From Bacteroidales bacterium (lineage in GTDB: Bacteria; Bacteroidota; Bacteroidia; Bacteroidales; UBA932), in contig JABUTQ010000075.1 of NCBI GenBank assembly GCA_021443605.1, forward strand, positions 1 to 14,793: a DNA stretch of 14,793 nucleotides. Direction: 5' to 3'. Shown one piece after another: positions 1 to 7,437 of this stretch. Both the position numbers and the translations under genes were made by a program. Within the stretch, counting starts at the first letter, position 1. Each line of letters opens with the position of its first letter. A model generated the notes under the pieces. It was given only the letters and a program-made list of their open reading frames with translations. It did no database searches and was not told the origin of the DNA.

Positions 1-726
1 GTGCCGGTGGCTTTCTTTTCTCTTGAAATGTCTGAGACTCAGTTGGTAAAGCGTCTGCTTGTATCTGAAACAGGTCTTGAGTCAAAAAAGATCTGGGGCT
101 CCAAGAAGTTCATCGACCCGCACGATTGGAATCAGTTCAACGACAGAATCGGCAAACTTATGAAAGCTCCGTTGTGGATAGATGACACCCCGTCGCTCTC
201 CATATATGAGTTTCGTTCAAAAGCCCGCAAACTGGTCCATAATGCCGGAGTAAAGATGATTTTCATAGATTACCTTCAGTTGATGACCGGTCCTAAAGAG
301 CTTAGGAGTATGCGAGAGCAGGAGGTCTCGTTCATCTCAAGGTCGCTCAAATCGATAGCGAAGGAGTTGAATGTCCCCATAATGGCCCTTTCACAGCTCA
401 ACCGTTCCGTTGAGACGCGCGGCGGAAACAAGCGCCCGCAGCTTAGCGACTTGCGTGAGTCCGGCGCCATTGAACAAGATGCTGATATCGTGATGTTTAT
501 CCATCGTCCGGAATATTTTGGAGTGGGGGATGATGCGAATCCTCCAGGATATACCCAGATTATTATCGCCAAGCACAGAAACGGCGAGGTGTGTGACGTT
601 GAGATGAAGTTCATAGGCTCTGAAGTGCGGTTTGTGGATGCCAACGTCCGTTATGAGGATAAGGATTCCAGTATGAATGCTCAGGAACTTTACAATAGCG
701 AACCAATACAAAATTATGACTTTTAA
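1..726 (+). CDS. dnaB: Replicative DNA helicase DnaB, C-terminal part (5' end outside window)
   Basis: This is the RecA-like ATPase domain of the hexameric helicase that unwinds DNA at the replication fork. The fragment begins inside the domain, just after where the Walker A loop should be, so the N-terminal domain and Walker A lie upstream of base 1. The GTG at base 1 is an internal codon, not a start. Visible motifs are FFSLEM near residue 5, the Walker B region IFIDYLQLM at about 87-95, the polar motif ALSQLNRSVE at about 129-138, the stretch LSDLRESGAIEQDAD at about 148-162, and the arginine-finger region AKHRNGEV at about 190-197. All are typical of bacterial DnaB. The reading frame is intact to the TAA at 724-726. 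The next gene starts inside its last codons, which suggests co-transcription. Identity is certain; only completeness is limited. Confidence 0.97.
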   Translation: MPVAFFSLEMSETQLVKRLLVSETGLESKKIWGSKKFIDPHDWNQFNDRIGKLMKAPLWIDDTPSLSIYEFRSKARKLVHNAGVKMIFIDYLQLMTGPKELRSMREQEVSFISRSLKSIAKELNVPIMALSQLNRSVETRGGNKRPQLSDLRESGAIEQDADIVMFIHRPEYFGVGDDANPPGYTQIIIAKHRNGEVCDVEMKFIGSEVRFVDANVRYEDKDSSMNAQELYNSEPIQNYDF

Positions 727-1588
727 TTTTTACAGATATTTTTCACGGAAACGCATTGCTATGGTGGCAATGGCGTTTTTGTTCACTGTTTGTGCCTCGG
801 CACAGAATTTTCCATTCCAAGGTGGGGAAAAGCTTACGTTTACCATACACTACAAGTGGGGATTCAGCGCAGACGTCGGCACTGCGGCTTTTGAACTTCG
901 GGAGTCGGAATACAACAATGTGCCGGCATACCATATTTTTGCTGATGCCAAGTCAAACGGCTTCTTTGACGGAATATACAAAGTAAGAGATACTTACGAG
1001 TCAAAGTTTGCAATGGATGACCTTCGTCCCCTTTGGTTTCACCGCACTGCGGAGGAGGGGAATAAATATACCGCCGAGAACGAGATGATTTTCTCGGACG
1101 GGGGAAAGACCATCCACACAAAGGTCGTAAAATCCACCAGACCGCCGGTTGACACTATTGCCCATACCGAAGAGGTTACCAGAGACCTTATGAATTTTTA
1201 CTATTATCTGAGGACGATGGATTTGGAGAAACTCGAACAGAATGGCGAGCAATATTTTCTCGGCCTGCTTGACAGAAATATAATAATGGTGGGAGTCAGA
1301 GTGTTGCGTCACGAACAGAAGAAGATTTCCGGCATAGGCAAATTCAACACCGTTGTTGTGGGATTTAGGATGAAGTCGTACAAGCTGGACCAGGTGCAGG
1401 ATGACGGCCGCTTTTCAATTGCCGATTCGGTCGGGGGAGAGAAGGACAGCATCATAATGTGGCTAACTGAAGACGAAAATCACCTTCCCGTATTTTTCTC
1501 CGCTCCTGTCACGATTGGCTCAATCAACGGAAGACTTTCTGCTTACGAAGGTTTGAAATATCCTCTTAATAGTTTGACAACCAAATAG
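716..1588 (+). CDS. Secreted DUF3108 domain protein
   Basis: A 290-residue exported protein of the DUF3108 family, whose molecular function is not established. The ATG at 716 is preferred because it gives a complete signal peptide: a basic n-region with SRKRIA, a hydrophobic core AMVAMAFLFTV, and a likely signal peptidase I site after CASA at residue 29. An in-frame codon at 677 would add 13 polar residues and lie further into dnaB. An ATG at 761 would remove the basic residues. The mature part is rich in beta-strand, opening with FQGGEKLTFTIHYKWGF, typical of this family's lipocalin-like barrel in the periplasm or outer envelope. The chosen start overlaps the dnaB end by 11 bases, and rseC follows after 14 bases. 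Cys26 does not sit in a convincing lipobox (TVC), so a lipoprotein is unlikely. Confidence 0.85.
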   Translation: MTFNFYRYFSRKRIAMVAMAFLFTVCASAQNFPFQGGEKLTFTIHYKWGFSADVGTAAFELRESEYNNVPAYHIFADAKSNGFFDGIYKVRDTYESKFAMDDLRPLWFHRTAEEGNKYTAENEMIFSDGGKTIHTKVVKSTRPPVDTIAHTEEVTRDLMNFYYYLRTMDLEKLEQNGEQYFLGLLDRNIIMVGVRVLRHEQKKISGIGKFNTVVVGFRMKSYKLDQVQDDGRFSIADSVGGEKDSIIMWLTEDENHLPVFFSAPVTIGSINGRLSAYEGLKYPLNSLTTK

Positions 1589-1602
1589 TCATCCCTTGTG
1601 TT

Positions 1603-2040
1603 ATGGCTGGGAGGAATATCAATCGTGTAGAGCACGAAGGGGTTGTAAAAGAGGTTGGAGAGAATGTCATAAAGGTCGAAATTGTCAGCAAGTCAGCCTG
1701 TTCGGCCTGTCACGCCAAGAGTATGTGCTCTATGTCGGACCAGAAGGAGAAAATCATTGAAATACCATATTCCATAGAGAGCCTTGTACAGGATATCAAA
1801 CAGGGCGATAAGGTGAACGTCGTGCTTCAATCTTCGCTGGGATTGAAGGCGGTGTTTATATCTTATGTAATTCCGTTGATTATTTTAATGATTTTAATTG
1901 TAACTTTGCCAAAAGTGGGATTGGACGAGTTGATGACGGGCGTATGCTCCCTTGCCGGAGTTGCCGTCTATTATCTGTTTGTCCTCATGTTCCGCAATAA
2001 ACTGGAAAGAATATTTACATTTTCTATAGAAAAACTTTAA
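1603..2040 (+). CDS. rseC: RseC/MucC-family membrane protein (Rnf-associated)
   Basis: A 145-residue protein of the RseC/MucC family. The N-terminal part reads EHEGVVKEVGENVIKVEIV and then has a cysteine cluster, Cys33, Cys36 and Cys42, in SACSACHAKSMC, as in RseC relatives where such cysteines may carry metal or redox chemistry. Two hydrophobic segments follow at about 84-103 (AVFISYVIPLIILMILIVTL) and 110-130. In E. coli, RseC acts with the Rsx (Rnf-like) complex to keep SoxR reduced and was also reported near sigma-E control. In Bacteroidetes the gene commonly heads the rnf cluster, as here, only 7 bases before rnfB, so a role in Rnf assembly or maturation is the likeliest inference. No Shine-Dalgarno is seen. 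The family call is firm; the precise role is not. Confidence 0.88.
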   Translation: MAGRNINRVEHEGVVKEVGENVIKVEIVSKSACSACHAKSMCSMSDQKEKIIEIPYSIESLVQDIKQGDKVNVVLQSSLGLKAVFISYVIPLIILMILIVTLPKVGLDELMTGVCSLAGVAVYYLFVLMFRNKLERIFTFSIEKL

Positions 2041-2047
2041 CTACGAA

Positions 2048-2959
2048 ATGACTACTATCTACGTTACAGTTGTCTGTCTCACCATTATCGGTGTGATATT
2101 GGCGATTGTCCTCTATTTTGTGGCTCAGAAGTTCAAAGTAGAGGAAGATGAGAGAATCGATGTCGTAGAGGCTATCCTTCCGGGAGCAAACTGCGGAGGG
2201 TGCGGAAGCGCCGGATGCCGCGATTTTGCAACAAGGATTGTGAAGGCCCCAGAAATCGGTTCGTTGTTCTGTCCCGTTGGTGGTAACGACGTGATGAAGA
2301 AAGTTGCCGCTGCACTTGGGCGTGAAGCCGTGGAGCGTGAACCGCACGTCGCTGTGCTCCGCTGCAACGGAACCTGCGAGAATCGTCCCAAGACCAACAA
2401 GTTTGACGGCTATGCATCTTGTAAGGTTATGGCATCCCTTTACTCGGGGGACACCGCCTGCAAGTATGGATGCCTCGGTTGCGGTGATTGTGTGAATGCC
2501 TGCAAGTTCGGGGCTGTCAAGCTCAATCCTGAGACAGGGCTCCCTGAATTTGATGAAAATCTCTGTACGGGTTGTGGAGCGTGCTCCTCAGTTTGCCCCA
2601 AGGGGATTATCGAGATTCGTTCAAAAGGGCTGAAAAACAGGCGTGTCACTGTCCTTTGTGTCAACAAGGATAAGGGGGCGGTTGCCCGCAAAGCCTGCAA
2701 GGCTGCCTGCATCGGATGCGGCAAATGCCAGAAAGCTTGTCCTTTTGGAGCCATTACGGTAACGGACAATGTGGCCTATATCGATTGGAAGCTCTGCAAA
2801 CTTTGTACGAAGTGCGTTTCAGAGTGTCCGACCGGGGCTATCCACAAGTTTAACTTCCCTGCACCGAAGCCGGTGGAGAAGCCGGCTGAAGAGGCTGTAA
2901 AACAGCCTGTTGCCGTAGAAAAACCGGCAGTTGCGGAAAATAATGGAAAGGGATGCTGA
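2048..2959 (+). CDS. rnfB: Rnf electron transport complex subunit B (polyferredoxin)
   Basis: A 303-residue iron-sulfur subunit that passes electrons from ferredoxin into the Rnf complex on the cytoplasmic side. Residues 5-25 form an N-terminal membrane anchor. The RnfB-specific [4Fe-4S] site follows with Cys49, Cys52, Cys57 and Cys75 (CGGCGSAGC). Four ferredoxin-type CxxCxxCxxxC motifs then begin at Cys142, Cys173, Cys221 and Cys250. This is more than the two of E. coli RsxB, consistent with the longer protein. The last ~33 residues are a Pro/Glu/Lys/Val-rich low-complexity tail ending in GKGC, of unknown role. The stop at 2957-2959 is one base before the preferred rnfC start, so the two are probably translationally coupled. 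Confidence 0.96.
   Translation: MTTIYVTVVCLTIIGVILAIVLYFVAQKFKVEEDERIDVVEAILPGANCGGCGSAGCRDFATRIVKAPEIGSLFCPVGGNDVMKKVAAALGREAVEREPHVAVLRCNGTCENRPKTNKFDGYASCKVMASLYSGDTACKYGCLGCGDCVNACKFGAVKLNPETGLPEFDENLCTGCGACSSVCPKGIIEIRSKGLKNRRVTVLCVNKDKGAVARKACKAACIGCGKCQKACPFGAITVTDNVAYIDWKLCKLCTKCVSECPTGAIHKFNFPAPKPVEKPAEEAVKQPVAVEKPAVAENNGKGC
2945..2952 (+). promoter_or_regulatory. Shine-Dalgarno-like site deciding the rnfC start
   Basis: The purine run GGAAAGGG lies 8 bases upstream of the ATG at 2961 and inside the end of rnfB. It favours 2961 over the in-frame upstream start codons at 2931 and 2943, which would overlap rnfB and add non-conserved residues. Confidence 0.6.
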
Positions 2960-2960
2960 T

Positions 2961-4292
2961 ATGATTACATTCAAGATAGGCGGAACACATCCCGCAGACA
3001 GCAAGTTATCTGCTGAAGTGGCAATTGAAAAATTGCCTCTCGTAGAAAAGGTGGCCATCTCTATGGCTCAGCATCTTGGCGCTCCTGCAAACCCGATAGT
3101 TGCAAAAGGAGACAAAGTGCTCGTGGGCCAGGTGATTGGAGAGCCTTCTGCATTTATTTCAGGTTTTGTACATTCATCCGTTTCCGGTACCGTGTCGGCA
3201 GTTGAGCCGAGAGCGGACATCGCCGGCAATATGGTGATGCACGTTGTGATAGACGTCGATGGTGACGAATGGATGAGCACGATAGACCGCAGCGACAAAC
3301 TCGTCACCGAAATTCCACAGACTCCGGAAGAGATTATCGCCAAGATAAAAGAGTGCGGCATCGTGGGGATGGGCGGCGCAACGTTCCCTACTCACGTAAA
3401 ACTTTCTCCCCCTCCGGGCAAGACAGCCGAATTTTTGATTCTCAATGGTGCCGAGTGCGAGCCGTATGTGACTGCAGACGACCGCATTATGCGTGAAAAA
3501 TCGTCGGAAATCGTCATCGGCGCCCTTATTATGATGAAGGCTCTCAAGGTAAACAAGTGCTATATCGGCATAGAGGAAAACAAACCCGCCGCCATTGCAG
3601 CAATGAAAAGCGCTGCTGCACCATATCCTACCGTTGAAGTAGTCACGATGAAGAAAAAATATCCGCAAGGTGGTGAAAAACAGTTGATTTATGCCGTCAC
3701 AAAGAGAGCCGTTCCTTCAATGGGGCTCCCTATCGACACTGGTTGTGTGGTACAGAACGTGGCCACTTCTCTTGCCGTGTATGAGGCGGTTCAGAAAAAT
3801 AAGCCTCTCTTTGAACGCGTGATGACAGTCACCGGAAAATGTCTTGACAACCGCAAGAATTTTGTGGTTCGTCTCGGCACTCCGCTCTCTGCTGTCATTG
3901 CAGCTGCAGGCGGGGCTCCCGAAAATGCCGCAAAATTCATCTCGGGCGGCCCTATGATGGGCAAGGCGGTGGTCAATCTCGAGGCCACAACTCAGAAAGG
4001 GTCGTCTTGCATGCTGATGCTCACCGCAGAGGAGACACTTCGCGGCAAGGAGAGCAACTGCATCCGTTGCGGCAAGTGTACGGACGCCTGCCCTATGGGG
4101 CTCGAACCATATCTCCTCAACAAACTCTCCCGTGCAAAGCTGTACGATGAGCTTGAGGCAAACAAGATATACGATTGTATAGAGTGCGGATGCTGCCTGT
4201 ATACTTGCCCGGCAAACATTCCGCTTCTCGACGTTATCAGAATTAACAAGGCTGAGGTAATGAAGATTATGCGCAGCCGTCCTAAAAAATAG
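2961..4292 (+). CDS. rnfC: Rnf electron transport complex subunit C
   Basis: A 443-residue peripheral subunit that carries the NADH/FMN site of the Rnf complex. It begins MITFKIGGTHP, the usual RnfC opening, and this with the upstream purine run and the rnfB stop one base earlier supports the ATG at 2961. The nucleotide/flavin-binding region shows GIVGMGGATFPTHVKL followed by NGAECEPYVTADDR. Two C-terminal [4Fe-4S] motifs are seen: Cys367, Cys370, Cys373 and Cys377 (CIRCGKCTDAC), then Cys406, Cys409, Cys412 and Cys416 (CIECGCCLYTC). Length and motif order match the family, with no long alanine-rich C-terminal extension as found in enterobacterial RsxC. It lies within the rnf run. Confidence 0.97.
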   Translation: MITFKIGGTHPADSKLSAEVAIEKLPLVEKVAISMAQHLGAPANPIVAKGDKVLVGQVIGEPSAFISGFVHSSVSGTVSAVEPRADIAGNMVMHVVIDVDGDEWMSTIDRSDKLVTEIPQTPEEIIAKIKECGIVGMGGATFPTHVKLSPPPGKTAEFLILNGAECEPYVTADDRIMREKSSEIVIGALIMMKALKVNKCYIGIEENKPAAIAAMKSAAAPYPTVEVVTMKKKYPQGGEKQLIYAVTKRAVPSMGLPIDTGCVVQNVATSLAVYEAVQKNKPLFERVMTVTGKCLDNRKNFVVRLGTPLSAVIAAAGGAPENAAKFISGGPMMGKAVVNLEATTQKGSSCMLMLTAEETLRGKESNCIRCGKCTDACPMGLEPYLLNKLSRAKLYDELEANKIYDCIECGCCLYTCPANIPLLDVIRINKAEVMKIMRSRPKK

Positions 4293-4293
4293 T

Positions 4294-4299
4294 GGAGGA
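4294..4299 (+). promoter_or_regulatory. Shine-Dalgarno site for rnfD
   Basis: GGAGGA starts two bases after the rnfC stop and lies 7 bases upstream of the ATG at 4307. It supports that start over a GTG at 4292, which would overlap the rnfC stop codon. Confidence 0.7.
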
Positions 4300-4306
4300 T
4301 ATAGAA

Positions 4307-5296
4307 ATGACACAAATGATTGTTTCCCCTGCTCCGCACATCCATAGCGAAAACAGCACAAGGAGGCTTATGAGGGATGTCCTCATTGCTCTTGCCCCGG
4401 CGATGCTCGTTTCGGTATATTTCTTCGGCTGGTCTGCACTCAAACTGCTCGTTTGCGGTGTGGCGGCTTGTGTGCTGACGGAATACCTCATCCAGAAATT
4501 CATACTCAAGACCACCATCACAATCTGCGATTGCAGTGCCGCCGTGACCGGTGTCCTGCTCGCCCTCAACCTTCCCCCCGCATCACCCTGGTGGCTTGTG
4601 GTTTTGGGAAGCGTGGTGGCCATAGGTGTTGCCAAGATGACTTTCGGCGGTCTTGGTCAGAACATTTTCAATCCTGCTCTCGTGGGGCGCGTTTTCCTCC
4701 TTATCTCATTCCCCGTATTGATGACTGCCTGGGCAACTCCAGCTTCGTGGTTTGGTGTAGATGCCTTCTCCGGAGCCACTCCTCTCGGTGTTATCAACGA
4801 GGGATTGAAAAACGGACAGACTGTAAGCGAGATTCTCGCCGCTAACCCTTCACTCACTCCCGGCCAGATGCTCTTTGCCAGCGTGGGCGGTTCGATGGGA
4901 GAGGTATCAGCAGTGGCGCTTTTGATTGGTTTTATCTATCTCCTTGTCCGTAAGGTGATTAAAGCCACAATTCCTGTAACAATCCTTGCAACTGTGGCTG
5001 TGATGACAGGTATCTTCAACCTCTGCAATCCCGAGGCTTATACAGGTCCGGCATTCAACCTGCTTACCGGCGGTGTGCTTCTCGGATCGATATTTATGGC
5101 AACCGACTATGTAACCTCTCCGATGAATTTCAAAGGGCAGATTATCTTCGGTGTGGGTATCGGTGTTCTCACCGTCCTCATCCGTTACTTCGGATCTTAT
5201 CCGGAAGGTGTCTCATTCGCCATTCTCATTATGAACTGTGCAGTTCCCCTGTTGAACAAAATCAAGCCGACAAGATTCGGAAAGGAGGCAAAATAA
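4307..5296 (+). CDS. rnfD: Rnf electron transport complex subunit D (flavoprotein, membrane)
   Basis: A 329-residue multi-pass inner-membrane subunit. It is homologous to NqrB and binds FMN covalently through a phosphoester to threonine. The sequence opens with VSPAPHIHSENSTRRLMRDV, typical of RnfD, and continues with many hydrophobic helices. The flavinylation motif DAFSGATPL is at residues 152-160, making Thr158 the predicted acceptor. A second conserved signature, GGLGQNIFNPALVGR, falls at about residues 111-125. The start at 4307 is chosen for the GGAGGA upstream. The stop overlaps the rnfG start by one base (TAATG). A flavin transferase (ApbE) would be needed for maturation but is not encoded in the window. 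Confidence 0.97.
   Translation: MTQMIVSPAPHIHSENSTRRLMRDVLIALAPAMLVSVYFFGWSALKLLVCGVAACVLTEYLIQKFILKTTITICDCSAAVTGVLLALNLPPASPWWLVVLGSVVAIGVAKMTFGGLGQNIFNPALVGRVFLLISFPVLMTAWATPASWFGVDAFSGATPLGVINEGLKNGQTVSEILAANPSLTPGQMLFASVGGSMGEVSAVALLIGFIYLLVRKVIKATIPVTILATVAVMTGIFNLCNPEAYTGPAFNLLTGGVLLGSIFMATDYVTSPMNFKGQIIFGVGIGVLTVLIRYFGSYPEGVSFAILIMNCAVPLLNKIKPTRFGKEAK
5282..5288 (+). promoter_or_regulatory. Shine-Dalgarno site for rnfG
   Basis: AAGGAGG lies inside the last codons of rnfD, 7 bases before the rnfG ATG at 5296. It is close to a full anti-SD match and indicates reinitiation or coupled translation. Confidence 0.7.
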
Positions 5297-5895
5297 TGGC
5301 AAAGAAATCGTCTTTCGTTAACATGGTCGTTGTGCTCGGGCTTGTCTGCCTGATATGCTCTGCACTTCTCGGAGCCGTATATGTAGTGACGGAGGCTCCT
5401 ATTGCAGCCGCAAATCTTGCAAAGACCAATCAGGCTATCAGTGAGGTGGTTCCGGCATTTGACAATGTGCCTTCCGATGAAAAGTTCACCGTCAGTGTCG
5501 GGGGCAAGGAGTATCTCGTCTATCCCGCTAAGGCACAAGGTGCAGTTTCAGGATATGCTGTCGAATGCAGCGTTATCGGCTTTGGCGGTCCTGTCAAGAT
5601 AATGGTTGGCTTTGATGCTGCCGGGAACATCTATCACTCATCAGTGATATCACATTCGGAAACACCTGGTCTCGGTGCCAAGATTTCCGACAATTCTCAG
5701 GGTAATTTCCGTGAGCAGTTCAAGGGAAAGAATCCCAAAGATTATAAATTGAAGGTTAAGCAGGATGGTGGCGACGTTGATGCAATCACTGCATCCACAA
5801 TCACTTCCAGAGCCTACACAAGTGCAGTCAAAGAGGCTTGCGATGTGTTTGATGCAATAGCTGTAAAGGCAGGGGAGGGCCAAAGCAATGAGTAA
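5296..5895 (+). CDS. rnfG: Rnf electron transport complex subunit G (flavoprotein)
   Basis: A 199-residue subunit with one N-terminal membrane helix (about residues 7-30) and a soluble extracytoplasmic FMN-binding domain, homologous to NqrC. The domain shows SETPGLGAKI at about residues 116-125. The predicted covalent FMN site is DAITAST at 162-168, with Thr168 as acceptor. It fits the general flavinylation pattern (Asp, two residues, Ser/Thr, two residues, Thr) but has Ala-Ser where many family members have Gly-Ala. The ATG overlaps the rnfD stop. The 3' end overlaps rnfE by 8 bases. Confidence 0.95.
   Translation: MAKKSSFVNMVVVLGLVCLICSALLGAVYVVTEAPIAAANLAKTNQAISEVVPAFDNVPSDEKFTVSVGGKEYLVYPAKAQGAVSGYAVECSVIGFGGPVKIMVGFDAAGNIYHSSVISHSETPGLGAKISDNSQGNFREQFKGKNPKDYKLKVKQDGGDVDAITASTITSRAYTSAVKEACDVFDAIAVKAGEGQSNE
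5872..5879 (+). promoter_or_regulatory. Shine-Dalgarno site for rnfE
   Basis: GGGGAGGG lies within the 3' end of rnfG, 8 bases before the rnfE ATG at 5888, consistent with coupled translation across the 8-base gene overlap. Confidence 0.6.
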
Positions 5896-6475
5896 ATTAG
5901 GTCTTATCACCAAGGGTATCATTAAAGAGAATCCAACTTTTGCCCTTGTTTTGGGAATGTGTCCCACACTTGGTACCACCACTTCGGCGGTCAACGGACT
6001 CGGAATGGGAGTTGCCACAATGTGTGTGCTCATTCTCTCGAATATGGTAATTTCCGCAATTGCAAAAGCAATTCCGGACAAGGTGCGTATCCCGTGCTAT
6101 ATTGTTGTGATTTCGGCTTTTGTAACTGTGGTTCAGCTCCTTATGCAGGCTTATCTGCCATCGCTCTACGAGACTCTCGGTCTGTTTATCCCTCTGATTG
6201 TGGTTAACTGTATCGTTCTCGGGCGTGCCGAGGCATTTGCAAACAAAAACTCCGTTATCGACTCTGCCTGTGACGGTATCGGTATAGGATTGGGCTTCAC
6301 ACTCTCCCTTACCATTATCGGTCTTGTACGCGAGCTTCTCGGTGCAGGTACTTTCTTCGGTATGAATCTCATCTCAGGAGATGGAATGCTCATCTTCGTC
6401 CTTGCTCCCGGCGCGTTCCTCGTGCTTGGTTATATGATGGTGATTATTAAGAAGTTGACATCTAAAAAAGCGTAA
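5888..6475 (+). CDS. rnfE: Rnf electron transport complex subunit E
   Basis: A 195-residue integral membrane subunit with about six helices, homologous to NqrD. Together with RnfA it forms the membrane core and is thought to carry ion transport and a [2Fe-2S] centre held between the two subunits. The matching motifs are LGMCPTLGTTTSAV with Cys25 and PLIVVNCIVLGRAEAF with Cys108. Both halves of the inverted-topology fold are present and the length is standard. The start overlaps the end of rnfG. The rnfA start follows after 3 bases. Confidence 0.97.
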   Translation: MSKLGLITKGIIKENPTFALVLGMCPTLGTTTSAVNGLGMGVATMCVLILSNMVISAIAKAIPDKVRIPCYIVVISAFVTVVQLLMQAYLPSLYETLGLFIPLIVVNCIVLGRAEAFANKNSVIDSACDGIGIGLGFTLSLTIIGLVRELLGAGTFFGMNLISGDGMLIFVLAPGAFLVLGYMMVIIKKLTSKKA

Positions 6476-6478
6476 GTT

Positions 6479-7078
6479 ATGGAATATATATTGATTATCA
6501 TATCGGCCGTATTCGTCAATAATATCGTCCTTTCCCAGTTCCTCGGAATCTGTCCGTTCCTCGGCGTTTCCAAGAAAGTGGGCACGGCAATCGGAATGTC
6601 GGCTGCCGTCACATTTGTGATGGCCCTTGCGACTTGCGTTACATATCTGCTTCAGTATTATGTACTTGTTCCACTCGGAATCGAGTTTATGCAGACAGTC
6701 AGCTTTATCCTCGTGATAGCCGGCCTCGTGCAGATGGTGGAGATTATCCTCAAGAAGATCAGTCCGTCGCTCTATCAGGCTCTCGGAATCTTCCTTCCGC
6801 TGATTACCACAAACTGCTGCGTGCTCGGCGTTGCCTTGATGGTTGTCCAAAAACAGTTCACTTTTGGTGGTGAAGCCCACATGCTCGGTCTTGGAGAGAG
6901 CGTGATATTTGCAGTGGCTTCGGCAATCGGTTTCGGTCTTGCAATCTCCTTGTTTGCAGGTATTCGTGAGCAATTGGAGCTCAGTGATGTGCCCAAATCT
7001 TTCCGTGGCATTCCCATCGCGCTGATTACCGCCGGCATTATGGCGATGGCGTTTATGGGATTCTCAGGACTCGTATAA
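6479..7078 (+). CDS. rnfA: Rnf electron transport complex subunit A
   Basis: A 199-residue membrane subunit, homologous to NqrE and paralogous to RnfE in the same operon. It has about six helices. LGICPFLGVSKK contains Cys25 and PLITTNCCVLG contains Cys113/Cys114, the counterparts of the RnfE cysteines that hold the intramembrane [2Fe-2S] cluster in the related Nqr and Rnf structures. It ends the B-C-D-G-E-A series, and a strong hairpin lies 9 bases after its stop. No Shine-Dalgarno is visible before it, unlike rnfC, D, G and E. Confidence 0.97.
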   Translation: MEYILIIISAVFVNNIVLSQFLGICPFLGVSKKVGTAIGMSAAVTFVMALATCVTYLLQYYVLVPLGIEFMQTVSFILVIAGLVQMVEIILKKISPSLYQALGIFLPLITTNCCVLGVALMVVQKQFTFGGEAHMLGLGESVIFAVASAIGFGLAISLFAGIREQLELSDVPKSFRGIPIALITAGIMAMAFMGFSGLV

Positions 7079-7087
7079 TTAATTGAT

Positions 7088-7136
7088 TTAAGCCGCTATG
7101 GAATTCTCTCTGCCGGGAGTTTTCATAGCGGCTTAA
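7088..7136 (+). terminator. Long hairpin after rnfA, probable operon terminator
   Basis: A perfect 13-bp stem pairs 7088-7100 (TTAAGCCGCTATG) with 7124-7136 (CATAGCGGCTTAA). The interior can extend it by about three pairs, then after a small internal loop a second stem pairs CTCTC at 7106-7110 with GGGAG at 7115-7119 around a TGCC tetraloop. No clear T-run follows, so it may be a factor-assisted or partial terminator, or an RNA-stabilising 3' end, rather than a classic intrinsic one. The next + strand gene starts 26 bases on, with no promoter element visible between, so some read-through is possible. Confidence 0.65.
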
Positions 7137-7161
7137 TTATCTGATTATCAAACTTGTTTTA

Positions 7162-7437
7162 ATGAAAAATCTGAAAGAGATAGAGGCCCTGGTGATGCAG
7201 GGCAATCTAACTGAGGCGTATGATGAGCTTACGGCATTTCTCGCAAAGGACGGCCAAAATGCGTCGGGGTGGTTTATGCTTGGAAACATTTACCGCCGCA
7301 AAAACCAGTGGGAAGATGCCATAAATGCCTACAACAAGGCAAAATACTATAATCCAGAAGGGCCTGCCGATGCTGCAATCGAATCTGTATATGAAAAAAT
7401 CAGGTCTATAAGGAGCGTGATAGATTCGTTATCCTAA
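7162..7437 (+). CDS. Small tetratricopeptide repeat (TPR) protein
   Basis: A 91-residue protein made of TPR-like helix pairs. The clearest repeat runs over about residues 34-67, ASGWFMLGNIYRRKNQWEDA and then INAYNKAKYYNPEG, with the usual small and aromatic positions. A degenerate pair precedes it at about 3-31 (IEALVMQGNLTEAYDELTAF). There is no signal peptide or membrane segment, so it is probably a cytosolic protein-binding adaptor; partner unknown. The ATG at 7162 follows the rnf hairpin closely. The stop TAA at 7435-7437 interlocks with the stop of the convergent gene on the other strand. Confidence 0.8.
   Translation: MKNLKEIEALVMQGNLTEAYDELTAFLAKDGQNASGWFMLGNIYRRKNQWEDAINAYNKAKYYNPEGPADAAIESVYEKIRSIRSVIDSLS

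Noticed and set aside
3717..4361. A 214-codon open frame on the - strand opposite rnfC
   Set aside because: It lies antisense to the strongly supported rnfC and into rnfD, its product has no recognisable domain, and it is rich in Cys, His and Arg as expected from reading the complement of a real gene.
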